From contig NZ_CP139421.1 of the NCBI RefSeq assembly GCF_034119865.1, positions 5,682,501 to 5,746,500 on the forward strand: DNA of 64,000 nt. Reading direction: 5' to 3'. The position numbers and the translations under genes were made by a program. Numbering within the stretch: position 1 is the first letter of the stretch; every line of letters starts with the position of its first letter. The notes under the pieces were generated by a model. It worked only from the letters and a program-made list of their open reading frames with translations, was not told the origin of the DNA and did no database searches. Origin of the DNA: Algoriphagus sp. NG3. Lineage in GTDB: Bacteria > Bacteroidota > Bacteroidia > Cytophagales > Cyclobacteriaceae. Shown one piece after another: positions 11,285 through 20,400 of the stretch.

Positions 11285-11743
11285 TTATTTGATGAATTTC
11301 AGTAGGCTGATCATGGTACCCAGATGCAGTGCCTCGTGGTAATTGTTAAATGTAATCGCGTCGGCAGCATTGGCAAGATGAAATCCCTTGGAGGTAGTAT
11401 AAGGCGTGTAATCATCCAGTTTCCCAGAATTGTAGTCTGATTTTGTCTGCTCGATGGGTTGAATCAAAAGCTCTGCGAAAAGATCCACGGTGGCTTGAGG
11501 TTCGGGGATGTCAGGTTTTGTTCCAGGTTTATATTTTTGGAAAAGATCATCAGTGATATTCAAAGGTACATTTGCGAGGCCATAGACAAGGCGTTGTTGC
11601 ACTACGATGACGTGGCCGATATTCCAAAGCAGGTTATTGTTGAATCCTTCAGGGGTCTTGTTTAGTTGTTCAAGCGAGTTGTGAATGAGGAATTTAAGAA
11701 AAATGTTTCGGTTGTTTTCCCAGATATGGAAGTTGTTATTCAT
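11285..11743 (-). CDS. DinB-like (YfiT/DinB) metal-binding four-helix protein
   Basis: A 152-residue protein with the DinB fold signature. The three expected metal-ligand histidines are visible in LLWNIGHVIVVQQ (around residue 48) and YHEALHLGTMISLL near the C-terminus. DinB proteins are four-helix bundles that often use low-molecular-weight thiols such as bacillithiol; the precise reaction here is unknown. It is in a minus-strand run after cbpM with a 28-base gap and 7 bases before the VOC gene, suggesting co-transcription. Confidence 0.88.
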   Translation of the reverse strand: MNNNFHIWENNRNIFLKFLIHNSLEQLNKTPEGFNNNLLWNIGHVIVVQQRLVYGLANVPLNITDDLFQKYKPGTKPDIPEPQATVDLFAELLIQPIEQTKSDYNSGKLDDYTPYTTSKGFHLANAADAITFNNYHEALHLGTMISLLKFIK

Positions 11744-11771
11744 GGTTTATAGTTAAGTGGGACTTGGGTTG

Positions 11772-12074
11772 TTATTGGTTTTCGAGTTTGTATCGTCTCA
11801 GTCGGCTTTTAGTGTCTGCCAGTTCATTTTGAAGCGAATCTACTTTCTTGAGGAGGTTGAAGATCACATCTATACCTTCAGGATTGACTTCAAGATCCTG
11901 ATGGATTCTTATCATTTTTTCCAGATCAGCGACTTTTTCTTCAGGGATAAACCGGGTCTGCTCTACAGTAAGAATTTCGATCAAACCCAAGTTATACAGG
12001 GAGTCCACAAACGAAACTTCGATTTCATAATGTGTACAAAGCGTCTCTATAAGTATTAAGTTATGCTGTGCCAT
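11772..12074 (-). CDS. cbpM: Chaperone modulator CbpM
   Basis: A 100-residue MerR-like helical protein. The N-terminal winged-helix-like part (LILIETLCTHYEIEVSFVDSL) and the later EILTVEQTRFIPEEKVADLEKMIRIHQDLEVNPEGIDVIFNLL segment match CbpM. The C-terminal third is a coiled coil with leucine heptads (KKVDSLQNELADTKSRL). In E. coli CbpM binds the J domain of CbpA and inhibits its co-chaperone activity. The ATG at 12074 is one base after the cbpA stop codon, which fixes the start and shows co-translation. Confidence 0.9.
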   Translation of the reverse strand: MAQHNLILIETLCTHYEIEVSFVDSLYNLGLIEILTVEQTRFIPEEKVADLEKMIRIHQDLEVNPEGIDVIFNLLKKVDSLQNELADTKSRLRRYKLENQ

Positions 12075-12075
12075 C

Positions 12076-12981
12076 TTATCGTAATTTTTGTAGTTCTTCA
12101 AACAACTTCTTTTCTTCCTCGCTCAGATTTGTTGGGTTTTTAATAGAGTAGGTGAGGATGAGGTCCCCAAATTCCCCTTCCTTCTTATAAACGGGAAACC
12201 CCTTGCCCTTTAATCGCACTTTAGCCCCATTTGGTGTTTCCGGAGCTATTTTAAGCTTTACTTTACTATCAAAAGTATCGGCGACAAGTTCTCCACCCAG
12301 CATAGCGGTATATAGATCCACTTCCACTTTGGCGTATAGATTATCTCCTTCCCGTTGGAATTTAGTATCGTTCTTGATGTTGAATTTGATATATAGATCC
12401 CCATTTGGCCCACCATTGATTCCGGGAGCACCTTTTCCTTTGATCTTGATCGTCTGCCCATCGGCAATTCCAGCAGCTATGGTCAGGCGTATATTCTCCC
12501 CATTGACAGTAAGTACCTGCTTGTGGGTTTTATAGGCATCCTCCATGCTGAGTTGTAGTTCGGCATGATAGTCTTGGCCTTTGAATTTGGCAGTACGTCC
12601 TCCTTGGCGAAAGCCTCCGCCGCCAAACATGGACTCAAAGAAGTCTGAATAGTCTTGACCTTCATACCCAGCCTGTCCTCCAGATCCTGTTCCTCCATAT
12701 CCTTGGCTTCTTCGCTGTCCTCCACCTTGAGCCCCAGCCTGTTCAAATTGGTCTGCATGCTTCCAGTCCTGACCATATTTATCGTATTTTTTACGCTTTT
12801 CAGGATCGCTCAGTACCTCGTTGGCTTCGTTTACTTCTTTGAATTTTAGCTCTGCTTCTTTATCGTCAGGATTTACGTCCGGGTGATATTTCCGGGCTTG
12901 TTTCCGGTAAGCTTTTTTGATATCTGCTTCAGAGGCATCTTTATCTATGCCTAAGACGCTATAATAATCTATAAATGCCAT
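12076..12981 (-). CDS. cbpA: J-domain co-chaperone CbpA (DnaJ C-terminal domain protein)
   Basis: A 301-residue protein with an N-terminal J domain (about 1-70). The HPD motif is present in [12 protein letters not shown] and is needed to stimulate DnaK ATPase. A Gly/Gln/Ser-rich linker follows (about 75-130), then two beta-barrel substrate-binding domains (about 130-295) with [18 protein letters not shown] and [18 protein letters not shown]. The Cys-rich zinc domain of DnaJ is absent, which defines the CbpA subclass. It is the first gene of the run and is coupled to cbpM. Confidence 0.95.
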   Translation of the reverse strand: MAFIDYYSVLGIDKDASEADIKKAYRKQARKYHPDVNPDDKEAELKFKEVNEANEVLSDPEKRKKYDKYGQDWKHADQFEQAGAQGGGQRRSQGYGGTGSGGQAGYEGQDYSDFFESMFGGGGFRQGGRTAKFKGQDYHAELQLSMEDAYKTHKQVLTVNGENIRLTIAAGIADGQTIKIKGKGAPGINGGPNGDLYIKFNIKNDTKFQREGDNLYAKVEVDLYTAMLGGELVADTFDSKVKLKIAPETPNGAKVRLKGKGFPVYKKEGEFGDLILTYSIKNPTNLSEEEKKLFEELQKLR

Positions 12982-13090
12982 AATTCAGATCGGAATTGAC
13001 TTGGGATTAGAAAAATGAAAGAGGAAAATCAAAGTTGACTTTCTTCGAATCAATATACTGAGAATGACGCTAAAATAGAAAATCAGCCAG

Positions 13091-14977
13091 TTATTCCTGC
13101 TTGTTTTCATTGATTAATAAAATACCTTTCAGGCTCAGTATAATCACGTCTTCCTCCGATTGCCGTATAGTCAGGGATTGAATTTGAATACGTATTTTTA
13201 AGTTCATTTTAGCTTTGGAAATGACCATTTCGTCTTCCTCCACATTGTAGTATCCATTTTTGTATGTAGTAAGAAGGTCTTGCAGATAGTGGGAGATATT
13301 TATTTCAATCTGCTGATCCTCCCATTTTAGTATCAAATTGGATTGGACATCTGGATCAATATTCAGCCTGTACTTTTTGTTGTCGGATATTTCTGATGAA
13401 GAATCCCATTCGCTTAGATCTATAAGGCTCAGGTACTCATATTCCGAGATGTCCAGCTCGAACTTACCACTTCCTTGGAGACTTAAGGTTTTTGGCCCCT
13501 CATCTCTTATCATCCTTTGGTAAGGGGGTATATAAGGCAATCCCATAGTTTCTATAAATAATTTGCTTGGGGCAACGGTTGTCATATCGAACCTGCCCTT
13601 ATTAAATTTTCTCACAAGACTGTCCATGTCCTGCTCAAACCATGAATAAAGGTTCTCCAAACCATGATAATCTTCAAGGTATTCAAGTATTGAACTTACT
13701 TCGTAGAGTTTTTCAGCCGGAAGAGAGTTAGTGTGCAATTCCTTAATAGGTTTTGGTTTTCCGTCATTTCCGATCTTCCATTGCACTTCATTTTGGATTT
13801 TGTCCTGAATCAAGATGTTATGTTCTGTCAAGATTTTAGCAAGACGGTTTCTTTGCATCAACTCACTAAGGCCAAACATCCCCCATGGGCCAAAAGAGGA
13901 GAATAGCATAACCAACGTTAGAGAAAGCGGAATGATTTTGATATTTCGCTTGCCCAGTGAATAGTATATTGAAATGAATCCCAGCCAGATTCCCATCAAG
14001 GTGATAATGTATCGGTTTACAGTAAGACCATAATCTTGGATTCGAATGCCTATAGCCAGGAAAAGCAGAATAATCAGGGGAATAAGAAATACATAATATC
14101 CTCGGTAAAATTTCTTGATCCAACCGCTTTCTTTCCATTGATGATAGGGATACAGTAGAAGATTGGTGAAGATCCCCAGCACCGAAATAGCTATAATCAT
14201 ATAACTCACTATTCCCTTTGGCCAGTCTCCTGTAAAAATGATTTTCCCTCCATATAAATACAGAATACAGAGATATACCAGTAGGAGTGGGATCAGGATA
14301 AACTGTGTGAAAATTTTAAGTCCTTTAGGATAATCCTTCTGGGTCAGCTCATTGGCAAAAGTATGCGGAATATCGGCCAAGAAAAACCAAGTATTGAATA
14401 TGCCGTAAGTAATGACAAACAGTTGGGCATAGGTTTCTCCTTTAATATTAACTTCGAAAAGGGCATTTATTGCCAGTAAGGCAAGAGATATTCCTATAAA
14501 AATCACCGAGGAATAGTAGATTCCCGTCACTAACCGGATGAATAAATTCTTGTTGTAATTCCAAAAACCCTCTTGATTATCGCTCCCAACATAGGGAAGG
14601 AAGGATACCATCAGGTGAATAGCCAAATTGTAAATAGTGTATCGTATATAGGGGATGCGGGTATTGGTATACACGTCCTCTGAAGGGAAACTCATGTAGA
14701 TTAATCCTAAAAACACTAGGCCGATAATCCAGGAAATACTACGCTGAAAAAGGGTGAATCTCTTCTTTTCTGCAAATACGTCGATACAGAAAAATAGCGG
14801 GATTCCTAGACCAAAAGTCAGTAATAAGTTGAGAAACCTCAGGTCGTGTGAAGAGTTTAACTCTATCATCCAACATCCCAAGCCCGCAGCCAGAAAGCCG
14901 AAAAGTAAACTAAACGGGAAACGCAATGCAGCATGTGTTCCATCTTGCTGTAGCTGGGTGATTGATGGGAATTTCAT
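13091..14977 (-). CDS. DUF4153 multi-pass membrane protein
   Basis: A 628-residue protein. About twelve hydrophobic segments occupy residues 20-390 (for example FSLLFGFLAAGLGCWMIEL, VFLIPLIILLFLAIGI, FGPWGMFGLSELMQRN). A soluble region of about 235 residues follows, rich in charged residues. The pattern and the PYVGSDNQEGFWNYNKNLFIRLVTGI segment fit DUF4153, a family of unknown function. I see no catalytic motif. It stands alone on the minus strand, about 110 bases upstream of cbpA. Confidence 0.75.
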   Translation of the reverse strand: MKFPSITQLQQDGTHAALRFPFSLLFGFLAAGLGCWMIELNSSHDLRFLNLLLTFGLGIPLFFCIDVFAEKKRFTLFQRSISWIIGLVFLGLIYMSFPSEDVYTNTRIPYIRYTIYNLAIHLMVSFLPYVGSDNQEGFWNYNKNLFIRLVTGIYYSSVIFIGISLALLAINALFEVNIKGETYAQLFVITYGIFNTWFFLADIPHTFANELTQKDYPKGLKIFTQFILIPLLLVYLCILYLYGGKIIFTGDWPKGIVSYMIIAISVLGIFTNLLLYPYHQWKESGWIKKFYRGYYVFLIPLIILLFLAIGIRIQDYGLTVNRYIITLMGIWLGFISIYYSLGKRNIKIIPLSLTLVMLFSSFGPWGMFGLSELMQRNRLAKILTEHNILIQDKIQNEVQWKIGNDGKPKPIKELHTNSLPAEKLYEVSSILEYLEDYHGLENLYSWFEQDMDSLVRKFNKGRFDMTTVAPSKLFIETMGLPYIPPYQRMIRDEGPKTLSLQGSGKFELDISEYEYLSLIDLSEWDSSSEISDNKKYRLNIDPDVQSNLILKWEDQQIEINISHYLQDLLTTYKNGYYNVEEDEMVISKAKMNLKIRIQIQSLTIRQSEEDVIILSLKGILLINENKQE

Positions 14978-15016
14978 CAGAATTAATTAGGATGGAAAAT
15001 GTAATCAAACAAAGAT

Positions 15017-15157
15017 AGAGGCTGTCTCATAAGTAAGTTTTCTTGTTAGGCTGAGCGAAGTAGAAGCCTTTGTTGCGCTAATTAAGCCATTTTCGACTTC
15101 CTGCCCTCCGGGAGGCGGGCGCTCAATGTGACAATTATGAGTTATGAGACAGTCTCT
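15017..15157. mobile_element. MITE-like element with 16-bp terminal inverted repeats and a nested palindrome
   Basis: The ends AGAGGCTGTCTCATAA (15017-15032) and TTATGAGACAGTCTCT (15142-15157) are inverted copies with one mismatch. Inside, a second inverted pair (TGAGCGAAGTAGAAG near 15052 and TTTTCGACTTC...GCTCAATGTGAC near 15090-15131) is interrupted in its right arm by a palindrome of about 20 bp, CCTGCCCTCC/GGGAGGCGGG, at 15100-15119. The element carries no gene, and no clear target-site duplication is visible. It sits between tamL and the DUF4153 gene. Mobility by a transposase encoded elsewhere is inferred from the shape. Confidence 0.65.
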
Positions 15158-15196
15158 TGAAAATTACATTCGCTATAAACGAATGTAGAATGGTTT

Positions 15197-17485
15197 TTAG
15201 AAAGGATATCCGATAGCGAAATTGAAAATTAGATTTTCTCTTCTCCATGTTTTGCTTCCTATGTCAAAGGTGTTGCCCCATCGCTCCCCTTCTTCCAGAT
15301 AAGGGACACGCACAGGTGTTGCCAGATCGAAACGTATTACAAAAAACTGGATGTCTATCCGCAGTCCTACTCCTGTACCTACTGCAAGCTCATTCCACCA
15401 GGACTTGGTGAATTTGCCTCCAGGCAAAGCTTCATTGTCATTCATCAGCCAGATATTTCCGGCATCCATAAACAATGCTCCTTTCAGTAGAGATACTATA
15501 GGGAACCGATATTCAATATTTCCTTCTATACGTATGTCACCGGATTGGTCAAAGAATGAATTTACATCGAAGTTTTCAGGTCTGTAGGTTCCAGGGCCAA
15601 TGGATCTGATGCGGAATGCCCGCACGCTATTGGGACCACCGGAAAAATACTGCTTTACATAAGGAAGAGAGGAGGAATTACCGAATGGAACACCGACACC
15701 TCCAAATAGCCGGGTAGCTATGGTTTGGTTTTTAGTTAGATTCCAGTGGTATCTCAAGTCCACATCTGCTTTGCCATATTGTGCATATTCTAAACCTAGG
15801 AATTTTCCGTCATCCCGCCCAAAAGCTTGATCGACCAGACTCAGCGTGTTTCCGGCAAAGTCCAGGCCCAGTCCCAGAAAATAACCATGAGTTCGGAATC
15901 TGTCATTCAACTTGTTATAGTTGAAGGTATAATTGATCCCGGCTATGAAGTTCTGTTCAAAGCTTCGTCTTAAGAATGGGTTGTCATCCAGGATCTGGTC
16001 AAATTCAGGAGAAGTTTTGCTGAGATTTACCACGCTCAGGCTAATTGGGTTGATCTCATGGTAAGCATATTTATTTGCGTTCCAGAAATAACCATAGTTT
16101 GCCGACACGGAATTCAGGTTATAAAGTCCGCCTCTGCTTTGGTATTCTACGCCTAAGCCCATTTTTGTTTTGGGGACGGATAAACTGAATTTCTCCTTGA
16201 TCGGAACAAAGAAGATCACCCTTGGGAAGATCAGATCGGCTTTTAGTCCAAGTTCCAGAGACCTTAATCCTTTTCTGTCTGATCCACCGGCTACCTGAAA
16301 TTCATATCCAATACTTCCTGTCAGGTTTAATGTTTCTCCTCCTTTGAAAAGGTTACGGTTTCTATAAACAAGGTTCAATGCCGGGCCTGCAAAATTATTC
16401 GATTTGGAAACTGCCAGTAATTCCGCCCTCACTGAGCGTTTCGTCATTGGGGATAAGTAAAAGCTAGCTTTCAGGTGCCCCAGAGAATCGTTGGTAGACA
16501 GTTCTTCATAGCGAAGGTTTACGAATTTGTAATTCCCTATAGTACTGAGACGATTACTGGAAAGTCTGGAAAGGATAGGGTTGTAGCGTTGCTCCTCCTC
16601 GATGAGTATGTATTCATTTAATAGTCTTGGCTTGAACACCAGATTTCCTTGAATAAAATTTTTATTGTCCAGTCTAGTAGTATCTAACTTTTCTCCGTCC
16701 TCATCAATAGAATAATTAGGAAACACGTTGATGGTATCAATTTGATATGGAATTATGCCATTTGATGGAACATTTTTCTTCAACCTTAAATATAGCTTGA
16801 ACAAGCGTAAGCTATCAGAAATATTGGTGTCTGCCTCAAATATCAGGTAGTCTGAATTGAAGTTATAATATCCTTTTTCTTTAAGTGTGGAGTCTATTCT
16901 AGTTCTTTCGGCATTCAGGGTTTTTAAGTCAAACCTGCTACCTGAATCAAGTTTGGTGTCTTCCATTAAAGCGATGAGCTCTCTGTCGATTTCCATACTG
17001 TCCCGCTCTACGATAACTTCAGTCAGGGTATATGGAGTTGAGATATTTGCCACATAGTCCACACTCGCAAATTTATCTTTGCGAATGACCTCAGAGTTGG
17101 CCGTGCTATAGAAAAAACCTCGGTTTTCGAGCCTGTTTAATATCAGCTCTTCTGTACGCGAAGGTTCTACCTTGCTGAAATAGACAGGCTCTTCGCCGAT
17201 TTTTTTGTTCAGGAAGCGGTTAATGAATCCAGGTTTTTCCTGAGTTCCTTTGTAGTGTGCCCAAAGTCCTACGTACATCCCCAGGAATTTGCTGTTGGGT
17301 TTGGGACGTAGTAACCCCTCCAATTCGTCTTCTACCTTATCCAGCCCCTTGATGTCGCCTTCGGTATTAACCTCTAACGTGGCACCTTTGTAAAGAAACT
17401 CCCCCTCAGGGATGTGCTTTTTTACATTGCAGCTGATAAGCCCCGCAAGCAGAATCAAAGTCGATATTAATGAGTTAGTCTTCAT
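15197..17485 (-). CDS. tamL: TamL: TamA-like Omp85-family outer-membrane lipoprotein
   Basis: A 762-residue Omp85-family protein. The N-terminus MKTNSLISTLILLAGLISC is a lipoprotein signal with Cys19 as lipid site; that lipid anchor separates Bacteroidota TamL from proteobacterial TamA. POTRA-like segments cover about 30-370, and a C-terminal 16-strand-type barrel covers about 390-762 with the conserved RAFRIRSIGPGTY (related to the lid-loop VRGF motif) and a terminal aromatic Phe. It works with TamB in envelope assembly or lipid/protein transfer between membranes. The start at 17485 overlaps the tamB stop by 11 bases. An upstream in-frame start at 17566 would add a basic leader and spoil the signal. 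Confidence 0.9.
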   Translation of the reverse strand: MKTNSLISTLILLAGLISCNVKKHIPEGEFLYKGATLEVNTEGDIKGLDKVEDELEGLLRPKPNSKFLGMYVGLWAHYKGTQEKPGFINRFLNKKIGEEPVYFSKVEPSRTEELILNRLENRGFFYSTANSEVIRKDKFASVDYVANISTPYTLTEVIVERDSMEIDRELIALMEDTKLDSGSRFDLKTLNAERTRIDSTLKEKGYYNFNSDYLIFEADTNISDSLRLFKLYLRLKKNVPSNGIIPYQIDTINVFPNYSIDEDGEKLDTTRLDNKNFIQGNLVFKPRLLNEYILIEEEQRYNPILSRLSSNRLSTIGNYKFVNLRYEELSTNDSLGHLKASFYLSPMTKRSVRAELLAVSKSNNFAGPALNLVYRNRNLFKGGETLNLTGSIGYEFQVAGGSDRKGLRSLELGLKADLIFPRVIFFVPIKEKFSLSVPKTKMGLGVEYQSRGGLYNLNSVSANYGYFWNANKYAYHEINPISLSVVNLSKTSPEFDQILDDNPFLRRSFEQNFIAGINYTFNYNKLNDRFRTHGYFLGLGLDFAGNTLSLVDQAFGRDDGKFLGLEYAQYGKADVDLRYHWNLTKNQTIATRLFGGVGVPFGNSSSLPYVKQYFSGGPNSVRAFRIRSIGPGTYRPENFDVNSFFDQSGDIRIEGNIEYRFPIVSLLKGALFMDAGNIWLMNDNEALPGGKFTKSWWNELAVGTGVGLRIDIQFFVIRFDLATPVRVPYLEEGERWGNTFDIGSKTWRRENLIFNFAIGYPF

Positions 17486-20400
17486 TTTCTTCCGCTTCTT
17501 TTGCTTCCTTTTTTTGTTTTCTTCTTTCAGCTCTCTTCTCCTTCTTGCTTTTCTCCTCCAGCTCATCTATTGGATTGCTTTTTTCCTCATCTTCGCTATT
17601 GGGAGCTTTCCAAAGTTCTTGGAATTCGTTAAACTCCCTGTTGAATATCAAGCCACCTCCGGTAAGGATAAGTTGCCCGTCGATAATACTTTCAAATTGG
17701 TTCTTTCGGAAAGCCCGTATCCTCCATCTACCATCTTCGGTAAGCATATATTCGAAACTAATATTTGCCAATACGGTATTTGCCTGTTCTGAGCTTTGGG
17801 AACTGCCCTCCAGATCCACCTGACTGCCCACTTGTACTATGAGTCGGTCATCAAATAGTGATTGCTGTGCATTGATATTCAAGTCAGTCCTGTTTTGCGC
17901 ACTACCCGACTGATAATCCTGATAACTATCCACATCGAAGCCTACCTGAAAGCCGCTGTCTCCGAAGAGTTTGTTGGACAGTGCGTTCATCTGGTCAGAA
18001 AGGACCTGGCTTACACTATTTCGGGCGATTGCTTCCGCGCCACCTCCAGACCCATCACTTCCAGTAGAAGGGAAGAACCTATTGAGTACCAAAAGAGAGA
18101 AAACCTGCTTGTTAAGCTCGTCTTCCTGTTCGTTGATCTGTAATACACGGGAGTAAACATTTCCTCCAAAAGCACCCCGCTGGTTTTCCGGCATGTCGAG
18201 TGTGAAGGAGATTTCCGGTTTGAGTAATTCCCCATTGATATTCAGATAGACTAAGAAGGGAAGCTGTTGTTGATATTGGGACTGAGTCTGGTTGGTACTG
18301 CCTGTGAGCTGGGCAGACATCAGTTCGGAAGCACCGGTTTCCACTTCATATATAGCCTGAATCTCCATGGAGGCATCCATGGGGTCTCCGTTCCATGTGA
18401 TGCGGCTACCAGGGTTGATTTTGAATTTCCTGCTTACCAAATTATAAAGCGACATTTCATAATGGCCTCCTGTAATTTCATAGTTTCCGCTTAGGGTAAT
18501 CCGTCCGTTTGGATTGATATCCATTTGCAGATCAGAGTCTCCTGAAATCTGTAGGTTGTCGCCAGTGGCTGGATCGATGACTATAGTAAAGAGTGCATCT
18601 GGGTCAGTTTTCAAAAGTGCGCGAATATCGAAGCCGGAAAAAGCATTGGTGGTTTCTTCGATTTGTCTCGTAAGGATATCGTCAGGATTTTGCTTATTGA
18701 CAAAAAGGACAACTCCCTCTCTTTCCACCAAATCAAGCTGGGATTCAGGGATAATCACCGTTAAATCTGTATTGTTCTTTACTCCCAGTTCAGCACGGAC
18801 TACAGGAAGCGTAAGGTCTCCACGGATAGTCACGTTAGCGTCTAGGCTGGCTTTACCATATACAAGATCATTCTCTCGATCGGTGGAATTGACAGCCATA
18901 AAGTTTTTAGCGGTCAGCTTCAGGTCAAAAGATGGGTTGATGTAACTTTCAGTAAAAACTGTTCCGTCTATCGAGAAAGTATTGTTTTCAGTATCTCTGA
19001 TAGTAAAATTATCCAGGTAAACCCCATCATTATCGACCCGAATGGATTCCTTTGAAAGCAGGTATTTCGTGCTGAGTTGAGCTGGGACAAAGGAGGCTTC
19101 GTGGAATTGAAACTCGCCCTCATACTTGGGGTCAGTAGTAGTGCCGTTCGCCGTGATCGTGCCTGACAAATAGCCGGTACCATCGAGGATCTGATCCTGG
19201 GATAGACCGGCGATTTTTTCCATTTCTATCCTGTTCAGATCCATTTTCACATCAAAATCCCCCCCGGCCTCATCTGCAATGAATTCTCCATTCAGATCGA
19301 AGTCAACTCCGTCATCTTTGAGGCTCAGGGATAGAATATAATTGCCTAGGCTTTTAGCAGTTGCCTCGAGACTCATATTCCCTAGTGGCACATCCAGTAC
19401 TTTCAGGCTATCCACCTGTAGATCTCCCATAAGTCCCGTAGCACCAAATGGATTTTCAACCACAAGTTTCCCCTCCATCATACCACCTGCGATGATTTCA
19501 TCGGGGTTAAGTAAACTTGTGATGGTAGAAAGTCTAAAGCCTTTGAATATCACTGCAATATTTTCATCGCTGAAGCCTTCAGCATTATTTAACATGGAGA
19601 GTTCTTGATTGCCTTTGGCAAATCTGAAGTCTTGAAACTCCAGGTTATCGCCAGAATATTTCACGGAGTTTTCTTCAGGTACTGACCATTGCTCACCTTT
19701 CAGTATAAGGTCTATGGAGGAGACGTGGTAACTCAGCGTATCTCCTTTTATCCCCATATCCGAAGATACGTGATACGTACGCTCATCCTCTTCATAGGAG
19801 TGAAAGTCAAAGTACAATCGTGAATCTGCCAGTTGACCGGTGATGAAGGTCTTGTCCATACTCAGAGGGCCTGAAGTCAGGTTCTGAAAACCAAAATAGA
19901 GTCGGAGCACATTCTCATTTGAGCGGATTCTCAATCCAAGACTATCCACTTCAGTCCCTGCGTAATTAATGTAGGGGAATTGAATGGTAGCGGTAAGTGA
20001 ATCTATATTTTGGAAATAATCGGCTTTCACACTGGCAGAATCAAAGTCTTCCAAACCCTGTAAGAGTACCTCAGTAAGTATGGGATCATCTGAAATCTTC
20101 AGATCCATATTCATAACTATGTTTCTCTCCCCGACTTGTGCGGTGGAATCTAACTCATCAAAGTAATGCCGGAAATGTGCCGCTAGTGCTTCACTCAAAT
20201 CTGTTGGGTTTGTATTGGTGCGTACATATCCATTGAGTAACTTGCTGGCAATATCCACGCTTGTGGAATCTTCCCGTATGCTTGCATCCAAGGATATTCT
20301 TCCCAGTGGATAATTGCGGTTATCGTAGAGAATTGTCCCCTCATGCAGTAGGGCTTTCAAATCAAATTCTTCTGGGTTTCCTTCAAAATCCGCATCCAAT

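Noticed and set aside
17486..17566. Longer tamL starting at 17566 with a very basic 27-residue leader.
   Set aside because: The leader is the out-of-frame reading of the charged tamB tail; the lipoprotein signal starts at 17485.
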